This document shows, in pieces, positions 10,690-23,257 of a stretch of DNA of 64,000 nucleotides (its first letter is position 1; each line of letters starts with the position of its first letter). The translations under genes were made by a program, and so were the position numbers. The notes below the pieces were generated by a model. The model was not told the origin of the DNA and did no database searches. It was given only the letters and a program-made list of their open reading frames with translations. Origin of the DNA: Liquidambar formosana (lineage: Eukaryota; Streptophyta; Magnoliopsida; Saxifragales; Altingiaceae); NCBI GenBank assembly GCA_039720395.1, contig CM077821.1, positions 248,001-312,000 of the forward strand, in the 5' to 3' direction.

Positions 10690-10900
10690 TCTAAGGATTG
10701 GACAAATCTCAATTTTGAGGGAGTCTAGGCTGGAAATCTGGGCGGACTTAAGAAATGAAGATAGTTTGTTTACGGTTGGTCTTTCAATGCGTGTAGGAAA
10801 GCATACAATGTACAAAAGCAGAAGCTATGGCATTGAGGAAAAGGGTTTTGATGGCAATCAACAAAGACGCTGAGAAATTTAATGAAAGCAAGTGACTACG
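10690..10900 (+). pseudogene. RNase H-like remnant downstream of TNL A
   Basis: Fragments in shifting frames read LRNEDSLF and, near 10820-10890, AEAMALRKRVLMAI followed by KDAEKFNESK. An acidic AEAxAL segment after an RN-D/E-G-F/L segment is the signature of RNase H domains of plant non-LTR elements (RVT_3 type). At least three more copies occur at 23820-24030, 47690-47890 and 62780-63010; all but the second lie next to known TNL ends. No intact frame remains. Confidence 0.5.
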
Positions 10901-11052
10901 AGAAAGTAGTATTCTAAAATTTAGAGTATAAAGAGACTTACCATGTCCCGGTCATTACGGGGATTCTCTGGAAGGAAAGTATTTGTTTTATTTTCTGACT
11001 TGATGATAATGATGTATCAAGATGATCCAACTTCTGGCTTTTTTATTACTAC

Positions 11053-14000
11053 CTACAAGTTTGAATCATATCCTTCATACTCGCAGTCGGAATCGAATGC
11101 AGAATCTGAATAGCAGATAAAGAAAGAAAAGATAATTAGCAAGCAGTCAAGGAAAATCCCTCTTGCAAAGAGAAAATAGTAATGCAACAGAAAATTGAGA
11201 TTTACAGGAGTAACCTCCTGTTTCATCTGATCCCCCATCAGACGTATCTTCTTCTTCATTCTCAGAAGGCTCGGATCGAGACGCGCAATATGAATCGGTA
11301 TAAATTATTATGTCTGGAAAATCCGGTGGATTTTCAATCAACTTGCTGCTTCCAGAAATGTCTAACCTTCTCAATTTTTTTAGGTTTGAAAAATCAGGAG
11401 ATTTCTCGATTTCGCAATAAGAAATGTCCAACGCTACTAAGGATTCTAGTTCCTCAAATCCACAGATCGTATTTAAATTGTTCCGACCAGATAATTTGAG
11501 ACACGTTAATTTTTTCAGGTTGGACAGATCCAGTATGCCTTCCAGTGATGTGCAGAATGACATGTTCAGTACCTCCAAGGATTTCAGAAAGCTTAGGCCC
11601 TCAACTTTAGCTAACTTCCAGCAACAAGAAAGGTCTAGGTTTTTTAGCATTCCCAAATTTGACAGATCCAGTATGCCTTCCAGTGACGTGCAGAATGTCA
11701 TGTTCAGTACCTCCAAGGATTTCAAAAAGCTTAGGCCCTCAACTTTAGCTAACTTCCGGCAATGAGGTAGGTCTAGGTTTTTTAGCATTCCCAAATTTGA
11801 CAAATCCAATATATCCAGTGATGTGCAGAATGACATGTTCAGTACCTCCAAGGATTTCAGAAAGCTTAGGCCCTCAACTTTAGCTAACTTCCGGCAATGA
11901 GAAACGTCTAGGTCTTTTAGCATTCCCAAATTTGATAGATCTGATAATCTGTATAGGGATTTACACCCTTTTGTGGTCAAGTACCTTAAAGATTCATAAT
12001 TTTCAAGCCCGTTAACCTCAGCTAGCTTTTTGCATTTAATTACGGTCAACGTCGTTAACGATTCAATTTTCCCAAGGCATTTAATGTGCATTAGCTTAGA
12101 GCACCTTCTGACAAGTAAGGTTGACAAATTTTTCAAATTTGATAGATCCGGTAATCTATCGATTGATCTACTGCTGGAAATAGATAGGTCAATTAAACTT
12201 GAAGGAAGCCCCTGAATAGATTGAATGTTGTGGGACCGTATAGAGAGTGTTTGGAGCCAAGGAAGGTCACCAATCTCTGCTGGTAGGGTGCTAATGCTAT
12301 TGTCGATCAATCTCAAGATCTCCAATTCGGATAATTTCCCAATATCTGTAGGAATTTCCACCAGATCAAAAAAGCCCAAAAAGTCCAATTTCTTCAAACA
12401 CTTCAGTTTAGAGAGACTTGGGAATGCCTTCATTGATGTGCATGTGACACCTAGACTCGTTAAACTAGAGGGAAGCTCTGGCAGCGATTGAAGTGCTCCC
12501 TTTCTTAAATCAAGGGTTTCGAGCCTAGTAAGCTCACAAATGCTCTTTGGTAGCTTATAAATCCCAGTACAACTTAAATTCAAGATTCTCAGAGAGGATA
12601 GTCTCCTAATATCAGGAAATTCACCTTCCAATTGTTCACACCATAAGGCGTTTATCTCTTCAAGCTTTTCTAAATTTCCAATAGCATCAGGTAACTCTGT
12701 TATGGACTCACAATGTGAAATGTCAAGCACTCTCAAACTTGTCAGATTCCCGATCGATGGGTCAATTTTAACCAAATCGCAACAATCTTGAAGAATCAAC
12801 ATCTCCAAAGCTGCAAATGTGGAAAAGTCGAGAGCTTGATCGAAGCCTTGACATCCCGTGAGATTTAGAACTTTCAAATTTTTTGCCATCTGTAAAACAA
12901 AGAAAAAAAAAATCAATTTCCAAGAAGTACACAGAGATGGGGATGTAACAATATAAGCAAAAGTAGAGATATTCTATGAGACCTTGATTTGATTCCACCA
13001 ATCACTGTTGTCTCCGAAGCTGCTCCAAGATAGATCAAGAATGATTAACTTCTCTAGATGAAAATTGGTTACCCTATAATGCTTAAACCCGTGCCATTTA
13101 AGCCATCTTAATTTTGGAAAATGATGCTTAAAATCTGCAACATATGCATCTCCAGCACTTACTTGCTCATCCAAAATATATTCCGGATATTCTTCGTATT
13201 CCACTTCGAGATACCTTAGCCTTTTTAGTTGCCCAAATTCTTTAGGAAAAGGGGGATCAGACTCCACAGAGTCGACTTCAACCTTGAACGCTTCAACCTT
13301 GACGGCTTCATGCTCTTGTGTTTCCTACCAATTGAAAACCACAAAATAAATATAGAATATTACGGACTCCAAACAAAAACACATATGAATGATTTGTTTT
13401 AACCTTTTCCCTTTCGAAGAAAACATTAAGGATTATTATTTTTTGCTACCTGTGACTGCACACATGATGCATGCTTATGTGCAACATCTTAGTTATTTTT
13501 TAGAGAGAAGTGTGGAATAGTGTATTAGTGTTGATATCAATGGATTTGAATTCAAACAAATATGATATTACTATTTTACCCCTTTTAATTTTGCAGTTAC
13601 AAAATAATGATGGTTATATTTTGAGGTTTTAATTTAAAAAATTCTTAGATAGTGAAGGGCTTTTATTTATATATTTATTTTTATTTTTCCAAACGATAGG
13701 AGAACACATATTTACACATGCACTCATGCTTAGTTAAAACCAAAACCTCTGCAACCCTATATCCCTATTGGGATAGGACATACCATTAAACCCAAAAACC
13801 ATTGATCAAAAAGTAAGAAATCAAAACCACTCAACCCTTTAATAATAATATAGAATATAGATAAATATAAATCTGTCCAGCACATTTTACCACTTGGGCT
13901 CGGGGTAGGGGCTTCTATCCGGGCAAATATTAAAGGGATTTTGTCATTTTGATTCCTTTTTCTTCTTTCTTTATAAAATAGAAATTGAAAAAAGAAATCA

Positions 14001-14688
14001 ACATGTAAAACAAAGAGGGCTTTTCCCTTCAAAATGCAACTTTTAGTGCCCACGTGGCCATCCACTAGAGTAGCTCCATCAATTTTTGTTTGTAACGCAT
14101 TTTACTTTATAACTAGGAAAGACCCGTGCAAATGCACGAAATAGGATAAAAAAATATTGTATAAAAATATCATTTTTTTTAACGGAAAAAATATCATGCT
14201 TGGTACAAAATAAATAATAAATTTATACATATGAAAGAGAACATCTTTAAAATATAGATCACGCGGATGAGGAAAGTCAATTAAGAAAATGTAATTTAAT
14301 AGAGTTTTTTTTTTTTTTTTTTTTTTTTTGAGTTTAAATTATAAGCTTTTAGGAAAATGTAATTTAATAGATTTTTTTTTGTTTAAATTATAAATTTAGT
14401 TTAGGTCTCCTAATTAGATAATTATTTGGAATATGAGGTTGGTTTAAATCTCTCTATAAGAAAACTGGAAAGCTACGTTGGTTTAGGTGTCTTAAAGTAA
14501 ACTTATTACAAAAATAAAAATAATTTGGAAAAAAAAAAAAAAAAAAAAAAAGAGCCATGTGGTTGTTATGCACATTTACTTTATTTAATATAACTTATAT
14601 TAACACCATGCATTAGGAGTAATACTCATAATACAACTCTAATGCGGGTGCTTTTATAAGTTATATCAGCATGTACTTACTTGACCGT

Positions 14689-14720
<32 letters not shown>

Positions 14721-16731
14721 TCGCCATCAAGTTAGCACGTGCTCACCAAAGTTATATCAACATCACGCATTAAGGAGTTGTACCATATGCATTGGCTTAA
14801 TGTAGACCCACCAATACATAGGGTACAACCTCTAATGCGAATGTTGATATAAATTATATCAGCACGTGCTTACTTACTGAAATGAAAAAATAAGAAAGAT
14901 GTAAAACAAGGAAAATAAAATTCATAATGCACTCGGATCTTACCTTACATCTCTCCATCGTCTCCGAGGCATCCTCACAAGACCACACCCTACTACGCTC
15001 CCACGGCTTAGCACAATTTTCCTTACAGACAATATCCCTACCCATGTCTCTAAGTTGATCATGCATCCATAGCTTATTATCATCTGTAATTTTAATTAGA
15101 GACCTAAGAACGAGGGCTTTAATCCCTTCTGCTGGATAAAATTTACAGGCATCCCACATGTACGTGGCAACACGTTTTTCTTTTCCAATAAAAAAACATG
15201 CAATATCAAGGAATATCTGTGCTTGTTCATAATCTAATGCTCCATAACTTATTTTCAACTTTTCCTGGACTTCATTATCAGGTATTTTCTCAAGCTTTTC
15301 CAATATACCTTGCCAATCTGATTTGTTCTTCTCGGCATATAAATTTGACCCTATAACCGCAAGAGCCAAAGGAAGCCCTGCAGCAGTGTCTACAAATTTT
15401 CTAGAGAGAGTATCATATTCTTCTGGAGGGAAATCCTTCCTAAAGGCATGCTTGCTAAATAGTTGAAGAGAATGATTAAATTCCATCAGTGGTGGTTCAT
15501 AAGTGCTATCTACTGCAATCGAAGTTAGAACTTGTTTGTTTCTTGTTGTAACTATGATCTTACTTCCTTGAGCAGACTTTTTGTCAAACCACTCACGCTT
15601 TACAAGCTTATCAAATTGAGACTTTTTGTCAACGTCGTCAAGAACAATGAGAACTTTCTTTCTACAAACTGTATCTTTTATCCTGTGGCATCCTTCATCA
15701 ACATTAGCAATATCGGGCAGGCGTTTTCCTTTTAGGATGTTACGACAAAGTTCATTTTGCGAATCAACAACCTTCGAAGCTCTTCGAACATCTGAAAGGA
15801 AGCAACAACCTTCGAAGCGCTTAAAGATTCGATTGAAGATGATCTTGGCAAGAGTTTTCTTGCCAATACCACCCATGCCAAGAATTCCAACAATCTGGAC
15901 AGCATCAGAGTAAGCATTTAATAATTTCTCCATTTCCTTCACTTGATCCTCAATTCCAACCAAGTCCTCAGTCACATCCATGTAATTCTTCTTTAGCTCT
16001 ATCGAAACCTTTGTAGTAACCATCTTAGCCAGTTCTCCTTCATGCCTGCCAAATATAATTTTGATATCAAAGGGGAAAACACAACAAAAAAGAGTGCAAC
16101 TCAAAGAATTTACTCTTTACTAAAGAAATTTGGCCAATTTGATCATACTATAAAATGAGGGGGTCAGCATGAGTCAATTAAATTACCCGTCGGTTTCATT
16201 TTTCAATTCCCATCCCTTCAGTTCTCCAACCTTCGTCAGAGCCTCCTTCCATCCCTGGACAATCGTTCCATCGAAACGTTCCTGGTGATTGAGAAAGGCC
16301 TGCTCGAAACTCCCCGTTTGATGCCGTACATCCGAAGGCTCGACGTCGTAGAAAATAGGTAAAATCTTCTGCCCCAGAGTTGTGCGGCACTCGACCATCT
16401 GGGCGAGCTCACATAGGCACCATTTGCTAGAAGCATAGTTTTTGGAAAAGACAGGGATGGAGATTTTCGATTCCTTGATTGCTTTGAGAAGCTCAGGGCC
16501 TATCTCTTCTCCTACGTGAAGCTCTTCGTTGTCCCTATAGGTGCGAATTCCAGCATCGATGAGATCATTGTAGAGGAAATCGGTGAAGGTCTTGCGAGTG
16601 TCTTTGCCACAGAAACTCAGAAAGACTTCGAATTTCCCTCCTGAGGCGGAGGAGGATGAAGCGTTCCCAATAGTGCTGGGACTTGGGCTTCGTTTTTGCC
16701 TCTTTGCATTCCCCTGCCCCTGGTAATCCAT
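11053..16731 (-). CDS. TIR-NB-LRR disease resistance protein (TNL A), five exons
   Basis: Exons on the minus strand: 16731-16187, 16045-14944, 13324-12983, 12889-11215, 11105-11053. All borders are GT-AG and the frame stays open across all joins, giving 1238 aa. Residues 1-32 are a Lys/Arg- and Ser-rich leader. The TIR domain (33-170) keeps the NADase Glu (E108 in KWCLCEL) but has FLSFCG where FLSFRG is usual. NB-ARC (about 205-520): P-loop GMGGIGKKT (238-246), kinase-2 LDDVD (317-321), GSKIIVTTR, GLPLAL (405-410), FLDIACFF, MHD (509-511). LRRs run from about 560 to 1180, with three near-identical 46-residue units, then an acidic tail. Such proteins sense pathogen effectors and signal through TIR NADase activity. 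The P-loop Lys245 replaces the Thr that binds Mg in GK[ST], so nucleotide binding may be altered. The start is the first in-frame ATG; a GTG six bases upstream is not used. Confidence 0.92.
11521..11930 (-). repeat. Triplicated LRR block in TNL A
   Basis: Three tandem near-identical units of 138 and 135 bp encode about 46 residues each (LAKVEGLSFLKSLEVLNM in every one). The word TGCAGAATG marks them at 11551, 11689 and 11824. TNL B has a single unit at the same place, so the expansion is specific to A or was lost in B. Confidence 0.92.
14113..14145 (-). mobile_element. Helitron 3' end in intron 2 of TNL A
   Basis: On the minus strand: hairpin CGTGCATTTGCACGGG, then TCTTTCCTAG ending at 14113. 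This is the standard 3' end of a plant Helitron. The same end is in intron 2 of copy B at 51845. The 5' end was not found; poly-T and (TA)n tracts at 14300-14720 confuse the region. Confidence 0.6.
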
Positions 16732-16763
16732 TTCCACAATACAAGCAGCTCGATCACCTCTCT

Positions 16764-19700
16764 GTATGAAGAAATTGAAAACCTTAAGTTAGGGCTTGCC
16801 TTGGATTCCTTTTAACAATTGGGAAAGAAGCATTCCTTGAAAAACACACTCTCTCTCCCCACATCCACGAAGCATTCCTTTTATCAGCTTATCAGGCTTG
16901 GCTTTAAGCCCTTTGTCAAGCATCAATTTTGCTAATTATTGGAATGTGTTATATGTTAAACTCAAGCCACAGGGCACGCTTGAGCCAACCTAGTCCCGCT
17001 GATTTCATTAGTTGGCCCTGCTGTGCCTGAACGAATTGGCCATGGCCTAGTTAATAACTTAGATTTTAGACTGCAAGACAATGGGAGGTGGTGGGGTCAT
17101 TTTCTTCCGTCTTTTAGAGGAAAGAAGAGAGAGATAGGGAGGTTCTTGTAAGGCTTTCCTTGGATTCCTTCAGTGTCTTTAACCTTGAAGAAAGTCGTGG
17201 TCTCTCTTTATTTTTTTCAAAAATAAAGAGTACCTTTCATACTGGAAAGAGCTTAAGTGAGAACTACTTCTTGCCTCCTGGGTCAATACAAGCCATGTGG
17301 AAAGTTGAGATGAAATTTGACGCATTTTAGGGTAGGAGAGAAGAAGGTTCTTCCTTCTTCTTTCTGTTTTTGGACCAGTACATTTTAAATAATACCAATC
17401 TTGCCATTGGTGGTGGCATGTTTGCCTCTTTAAAAAACTGACAATAAATAAATAAAGACAGCTTGCCATTGCTTAGATCAATTTTATTAGGATTCTGTGG
17501 TAGAAGAAACAATTTGTCAGGAAGAAGACTACATATGCTTTCTACGTGTTTGACTAAATTCACTGAGCATTATTAACGGATAACAACAAAATCCAACTAT
17601 ATATATTGGGTTAAAGGCAGATCGATCTTATATTAGAATGAGGTTCTATGTTTCATAAAATCCCTTGTTAAAGCGAATCAATTATATGTGCTCAAAAACT
17701 ATATGGCCTTGTCCATCGTTAGAGGTTTTGTGGGTTGGTTATCATACGTCCATGCGCTCAAAAACAATATAGCTCGCCAGATTTTTAGCAGGGATATTTT
17801 GGTAATTTCAAATTTATCTATGCCTCTTATATCTTCGCTTACTATCATAGTAAACATTGCAACGACTTTGTCTCTTATATTTGCATTGTGTTTTATGAAA
17901 AACTTGATTAAGCTTTTGGAGAATTGGGTAAGTGCTATTTTGCATTACGATAAAAAAAGAATTGTGTGATGTTTTTGTGGCATATTTCTGTGTCATAGAG
18001 GCTGATAAAAGGTATAGGCCCAATAGTCCATCGAGTGTAAGGATAGTGAAATTTATTCAAAGCATTTCAGTTATGTAGGTGAAATGAGAGACGGTGTTGT
18101 GTTGTAACTAATGGTTTACCATTATAGGCGACAACATTTACCTTCAAGGCTGCAATGCAGGGTGTTGGTCTAGCTGTTGGCACAAAACAGAGCAATTATT
18201 GTCATAAATTGCCCACAAAATGTTATCATAATTAAGTTCACACCAGGTTTGATCTGTTTAAGAAGGAGAGTTGCATGAAGTGAGAAATTGGTAAGAAGGT
18301 TTATATGATGAGTAACATTAATTGGAATGGAAAGCATAAGGAATATGGTTAGTTGATCTGTAGTTCCACAAGTGATTAGTAATAATATATTAGTCTCGGA
18401 ATAAAATTAATGTTAGGGCTTGTTTGGTATCAGACATACTTTCCGCATTTATGGGGGCTTGTTCGGTATCCGCTTAGAGAAAGAAGAGATGGGGAGGTTC
18501 TTTTGATTAGGCTTGCCTCGGATTCCTTCCTTGTCTTTAACTTTGAAGAAAGTTGTGGTCTTTTTTTTTTTTCCCTTCAAAAATAAAGAATGCCTTTCAT
18601 ACTGTAAAGAGCTCTAGCAAGAAGCAAGAACTTCTTCAATACGAGACATGTGGAAAGTTGAGATGAAATTTGACACATTAAAAAAGGAAGAAGAGAGGGA
18701 GGTTCTTTCTGTTTTCCTTCTGTTTTTGGGCGGGTATATTACAAGGAACACCAATCTTGCCATTGGTGGTGGCATGGCATGGCATGTTTGCCTCTTTAAA
18801 AAAATAACAACAAATAAATAAATAAAAATAGCTTGCCATTGCTTAAATCAATTTTAATGGAATTTTATGGCGGAACATAAATTTTTTTGAAGTGGTCTAA
18901 TGCGTGTTTGGCTATCTTCACTATGACTCTATGAGCATTAATGGATAATAACAAAATCTGACTATATATATTGGGGTAAAGGCAGATCATATATTAGAAT
19001 GAGCTTCTATGTTTCATATGATCATCTGTTAAGGCAAATCAATTATATGTGCTCAAAACCATATGGCCTTGTTTATCGTAAGAGGTTTTGTGGGTTGGTT
19101 ATCATGCGTGGATGGGTTCAAAAACAATATGGCTTACCAAATTTTTGGGAGGGATATTTTGGTAATTTCACATTTGTTTATGTCTCTTACATCTCCGCTT
19201 AAGATCATAGTTGTGACTTCGAACCTAAGAAGAATTTTATCGAACCGTGGAAGTCTATACTTCTTGTGTATGTTTTTTTTTTTTTCTTCAATGATCTTTA
19301 TTTTCGTGTCCCACATATCTTGAATTAGGATAAATACTTAGAATTACGAAGGGCAGGAATTGACATCTAGCAGCACAGAGACCTACACTGATCCAACATA
19401 AACTACGGCACGTACTCCATCTAGTGTTTTGTTATGTTTAAATTGCCTATTGAAAACCTAGATGGTTTTGAAATGGCCTTGATCGAGCTGGCCTTGGCTT
19501 CACAAATTACATAGTGGTGGATATGCGTGGCAAATGGGCAATACCAGCACCAATTTGCCAAGAACTCCTGTGATAAACCAAGAATTGAAAGAAGGTACAT
19601 CGGCTCCGAGCTCCGCTAATGCATTTATGCTTCTAGGCTTCTCAATGGGAACAAGAGCAGTCGGTCTTGGACCAAGGGGCAGTTCCATTGTGTTTTATAA

Positions 19701-19897
19701 AAAACCTTGATTAATCTTTTAGATAATCGTGGTAGTGCTATTTTGCATTGCCATTAAAAAAAGAAGTGTGTGATGTTTTTGTGGCATATTTCTGTATCAT
19801 AGAGGCTGAAAAATGAAAAATGCCATGGGCACAATAATCCATAAACCTTGTTCATAGAGGCCCAAAAAGAGATAGCTATATATATGGTGTATATATG
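16764..19897. repeat. Gene-free stretch with a diverged tandem duplication
   Basis: About 17170-17870 and 18500-19212 are diverged copies of the same DNA, with the landmarks TTGCCATTGGTGGTGGCATG, then AAGGCAGATC, then AGAGGTTTTGTGGGTTGGTT in the same order. Smaller shared segments lie at 17880-18000 and 19690-19810. The family word TAAGCCC/GGGCCATGG recurs through 22-24 kb, 35 kb and 59 kb. Nothing has a convincing coding frame. This DNA separates TNL A from the upstream segment that is adjacent to TNL B in the other copy. Confidence 0.65.
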
Positions 19898-20294
19898 GAG
19901 GTCTCTACTGACACCCAAAGACTTGCTTTTCATCCTTCACTTATTTTATACTTTAAGATTTGATGAAAAATATATAAGGTTTTTATAAAAAAATCTAATC
20001 ACGTTGTCTATTAGAAAACATTACTTTGAACAACTTTTTGAAAGAAAATTTTTCCAAAATCTATCGTTTAAATAAACTTTTTAGTCATTTATGAAGTAAA
20101 GACTATAGGCAAAAAAAGTTTAGTTAAACGATAGATTTTGAAAAAACTCTTTTATGAAAAGTTGTTCAAAATGATGTTTTCTAATAAAATACTCTATCAA
20201 TTTTTATGAAAATCTTATACATTTTTCATAAAACCTTCAAACGTAAAATTAGTGGGGATAAAAAGTAAGTCTTGGGGTGCCAATAGATGCCCTC
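19898..20294. mobile_element. MULE-type foldback MITE
   Basis: The ends are diverged inverted repeats (GAGGTCTCTACTGACACCC on the left; reverse complement on the right GAGGGCATCTATTGGCACCC), and pairing continues inward (CTATTAGAAAACATTACTTTG against CAAAATGATGTTTTCTAATA). The whole element is a long imperfect hairpin. It is related in its inner part to 23258-23687. Confidence 0.65.
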
Positions 20295-20589
20295 TTTATG
20301 TATTGGTAATAGAACAGCTAAATTTTTGAGACTAAATAGGCCCCAAAAATCTGTTTTCCTACATTTGAAAGAACCCATACATGCTCATACTTGTTCATAA
20401 TGTTAGTCTTGGAATAAAATTAACGTTAGGGCTTGTTTGGTATTAGACTTCACACATTTATGGGGCTTGTTTGGTAACAGCTTATTAGGCTTGGCTTTAA
20501 GCCCTTTAAATTAAAAACTTAATATAAATGAGGGTACAAATAAAATTGAGGGGTAACAAGAACCGAACCCATCAGATAGGGCTTTTTTT

Positions 20590-21240
20590 TTTAAATTGTG
20601 AAAATGCAAACTTGGATCACATTATTAGTTTTACATATTTGTGGATGTGGAAATGATAAGCGTACATGTTATATATAATGGATTCATATAACTACTAACC
20701 TGCGATTGGTACCTGAAAATTTGGAATTTCAAGTGGTTGGCCCTGTTGCGCCTGAACAAATGGGCCACAGCCTCGTCAATTATTGGATCTGCAAGATAAG
20801 GGTAGTGGTGGGTCATTATTTCGCCTAGAGTACATCTTCATATGACTATAGATATGAGCCTATGTGGCCATGTCTAGCTAATAAAAAATTAACCTCATCC
20901 TCAAGCAAATCTTTGACGTCACAATAATTATGGTTTTACAAATGAATCCCTGAAATTCTGAGCAACATTTACAAAAGACGACTTTGAAACTAAAGCACGA
21001 TGAAACGGTAAGCGCCTTAAATTTAAGAAATTTTAAGAAAATTAAAAAATTAAAAATTTAAGAAATTTTACATAAGATTGGTATAAATCTATCACCTTAA
21101 ATTATAATATTTTAAAATGTTAGAGTTATCAATATAATTGATGTTGTAAAATCAATTTTGAGAAATTTATGAAATGCCAATATTTTAAATTTTCACTCTT
21201 GTTTCTAATCATAACCATCTGTGGACAGTGTGAATCGAGT
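20590..21240. repeat. Duplicated TNL-upstream DNA (partner of 55735-56340)
   Basis: Shares landmarks with 55735-56340 in order: GGATGTGGAAAT, GTGGTTGGCCCTG, CATATGACTATAGATATG, then AAAGCACGA near the end. In copy B this DNA lies about 500 bp upstream of the TIR exon; in copy A it is about 3.9 kb away. Confidence 0.8.
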
Positions 21241-23257
21241 TCCATCCGAAGTCGCTATACTTATTTTTAGGGTACGAGAAAACCACTAAAAGCATTTGTT
21301 TCATAAAAACAATTTTGACTCCATATTTGGAAAATAGGTGAAGTTTTGAACAAAAAACAAATGGTTTAGGAGCTATGTTACGAAATGGGAACCGCTTTCG
21401 CCTGATAAATCGATCTCATTTATTAATTGGGTTTATTTAATTTCAACCATGCATAATAACTAAAAATTAAAAAAATTAAAAAGAAAAATCTAAGTTAAGT
21501 TGAACTTAAGCTCAAGTGAACAACCTACATATTCTTACGAAGATCAAAGTTCACATAATTCAAACAAACAAGTTTTTTTGGTGGGGGGGGGGGGGGGGGG
21601 GGGGGAAGAGTTTCACTCTTTGTAGACTATTAGTCTTCAATCCTTAATCAAATACTTGCCAAATTAATTAAAGAGCTAAACAAACAAGTTGGGGGAAGAG
21701 TTTTACTCTTCGTTAGTCTTCAATCCGTAATCAAACACTGGCCAAATTAATAAAAGAGCTAATATTATCTTACGAATGATAAAGTTCAAATAAACATACA
21801 ATATCACATCAATATCTATATCATGGAATTAAAGTTAAACATGTTAAAGAAAGTCTAGAATCATACATGATAGGACTGAAATAAGACTATTTCACCTCCA
21901 CAAAGGACCACCCAATCGCTCCATTTCCCTCTCAAGCTCAAAAACTCGCTCAAGAATGCACCATTAAATGTTTCCTTTAAGCTAGATACTCAAACCCAAA
22001 CTTTTGCTCAAAAAAGTTCAATTAAAACTTGGTGAAAAATGAAAGAGGCGAGAATACTTATTTATAGCAAAGTTAGGAAGATGTATTATTCCTCTCCAAC
22101 CGAAGTGGGACTAAAAATAAAGGTATTAGACTCAAGCCACAGGTTGGGCCAGCTTGAATCAACATAGTCATGCTAATTTCAGTAGTTGATCCTGCTGAGC
22201 CCGAAGAAATGAGCCATGGGCTAGTCAATTATTTATTAGAGTGGGTGGTAAGTCATTTTCTTCTTTAGGAAAAAGGCCACGAAACCCGTGGACCAAGAAA
22301 AAAAAAATGCCAGTAAGTCAAAAACTTGTATTTTAGCACTTGCCTCGGATTTCTTCCGTGTCTTTAACTTTGAAGAAAGTTTTGGTCTTCATTTTCTTCA
22401 AAAATATAGAATGCCTTTCATACTGAAAAGTCACAACTTCTTGCCTCTTAGGTCAATACAAACCATTTGGAAATTTGAGATGAAATTTGACCCATTTTGG
22501 AGAAAAAGGGGGGTTTTTTTTTTTTGGGTGGGGGTTCTTTCTTATTGGATTAGTTTAGAGACCCGAATTGTCTGATACTCATGCCTCAATCAGTCACTTT
22601 ACTTTTACAATAATATTTTTTCATTACTATTTATTAATTGTTGTATTTTTATTTCCAAGTTTTTTCTTCTAATTCCTCACAAAAACTACATATGATTTCT
22701 TGTAATTCCTCACAAAAACAACCTTCTATTATAATAATACCTCTCTTTCCCTCCCAATGTGAACTCATGACAAAAAAAAAACGTATGGTAGCTTAAGCGT
22801 TACGGTGAAGAGTTTTTGGGACCCATCGGTTGTAGGGTAGGCTTTTAAGCCCTTTAAATTTGGGTCAGACTAAAAAAATTATGCTTTATTAACACCATCT
22901 TTTTTCCATTTTTCCTCTTTTAATTGTGAAAATGCAAGCTTGGATCACATTAGTATATGTAATCGGTTCTTTTAATTTGGAATACTCACGTAATTTTATC
23001 AAGAATCAATCTTGCTAATTTTATCAAGCCTAGCCAAGCTTGTGTCAACATAGTCATGGCTAATTTCAATACCTGGCCCTGCTTATCGAGCTTGACTCAT
23101 GGGCCATGGACTAGTCGTTTATTTGGACCACAAGCACTAACGGTAGGTGGTATGTCATTTTCTTCTAGGGTTCTTTTTGTTATACACTTCCAAAAGGAAA
23201 ATTCTGGAAACCTGCATACAATATACATGGGCCATGGGCATAGGAAAAGTGCCTGTA
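21241..23257. other. Non-coding repeats, with a 23-bp poly-G tract
   Basis: No coding frame is supported. A run of 23 G lies at 21583-21605. The stretch 21565-21660 is partly repeated at 21690-21760 (AAACAAGTT...GGGAAGAGTTT). From about 22120 on it holds diverged copies of the same family as 16900-17480 (GGATTTCTTCCGTGTCTTTAAC). Confidence 0.5.

Larger units (their letters stand above)
5689..16763. repeat. Segmental duplication, copy A (TNL block)
   Basis: The order of landmarks matches 40975-55270: TTTAGTACTT border, Helitron site, 60-bp tandem repeat, foldback MITE, LINE tail, RNase H-like remnant, then the TNL gene on the minus strand up to its first exon. The copies differ by the Ty3/Gypsy element (A only), the Helitron orientation, a solo LTR at 43411-44405 (B only), an insertion at the B gene's last exon, and indels in intron 2 and the LRR exon. 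Upstream of the first exon they diverge near 16763. Confidence 0.9.

Noticed and set aside
11424..11765. Plus-strand ORF with repeated RSSMPSSDVQN
   Set aside because: Antisense shadow of the tripled LRR block of TNL A; the same occurs opposite TNL B at 49294-49596.
16732..16737. GTG as start codon of TNL A
   Set aside because: Plant nuclear genes start with ATG almost always; the ATG two codons later matches the start of TNL B.
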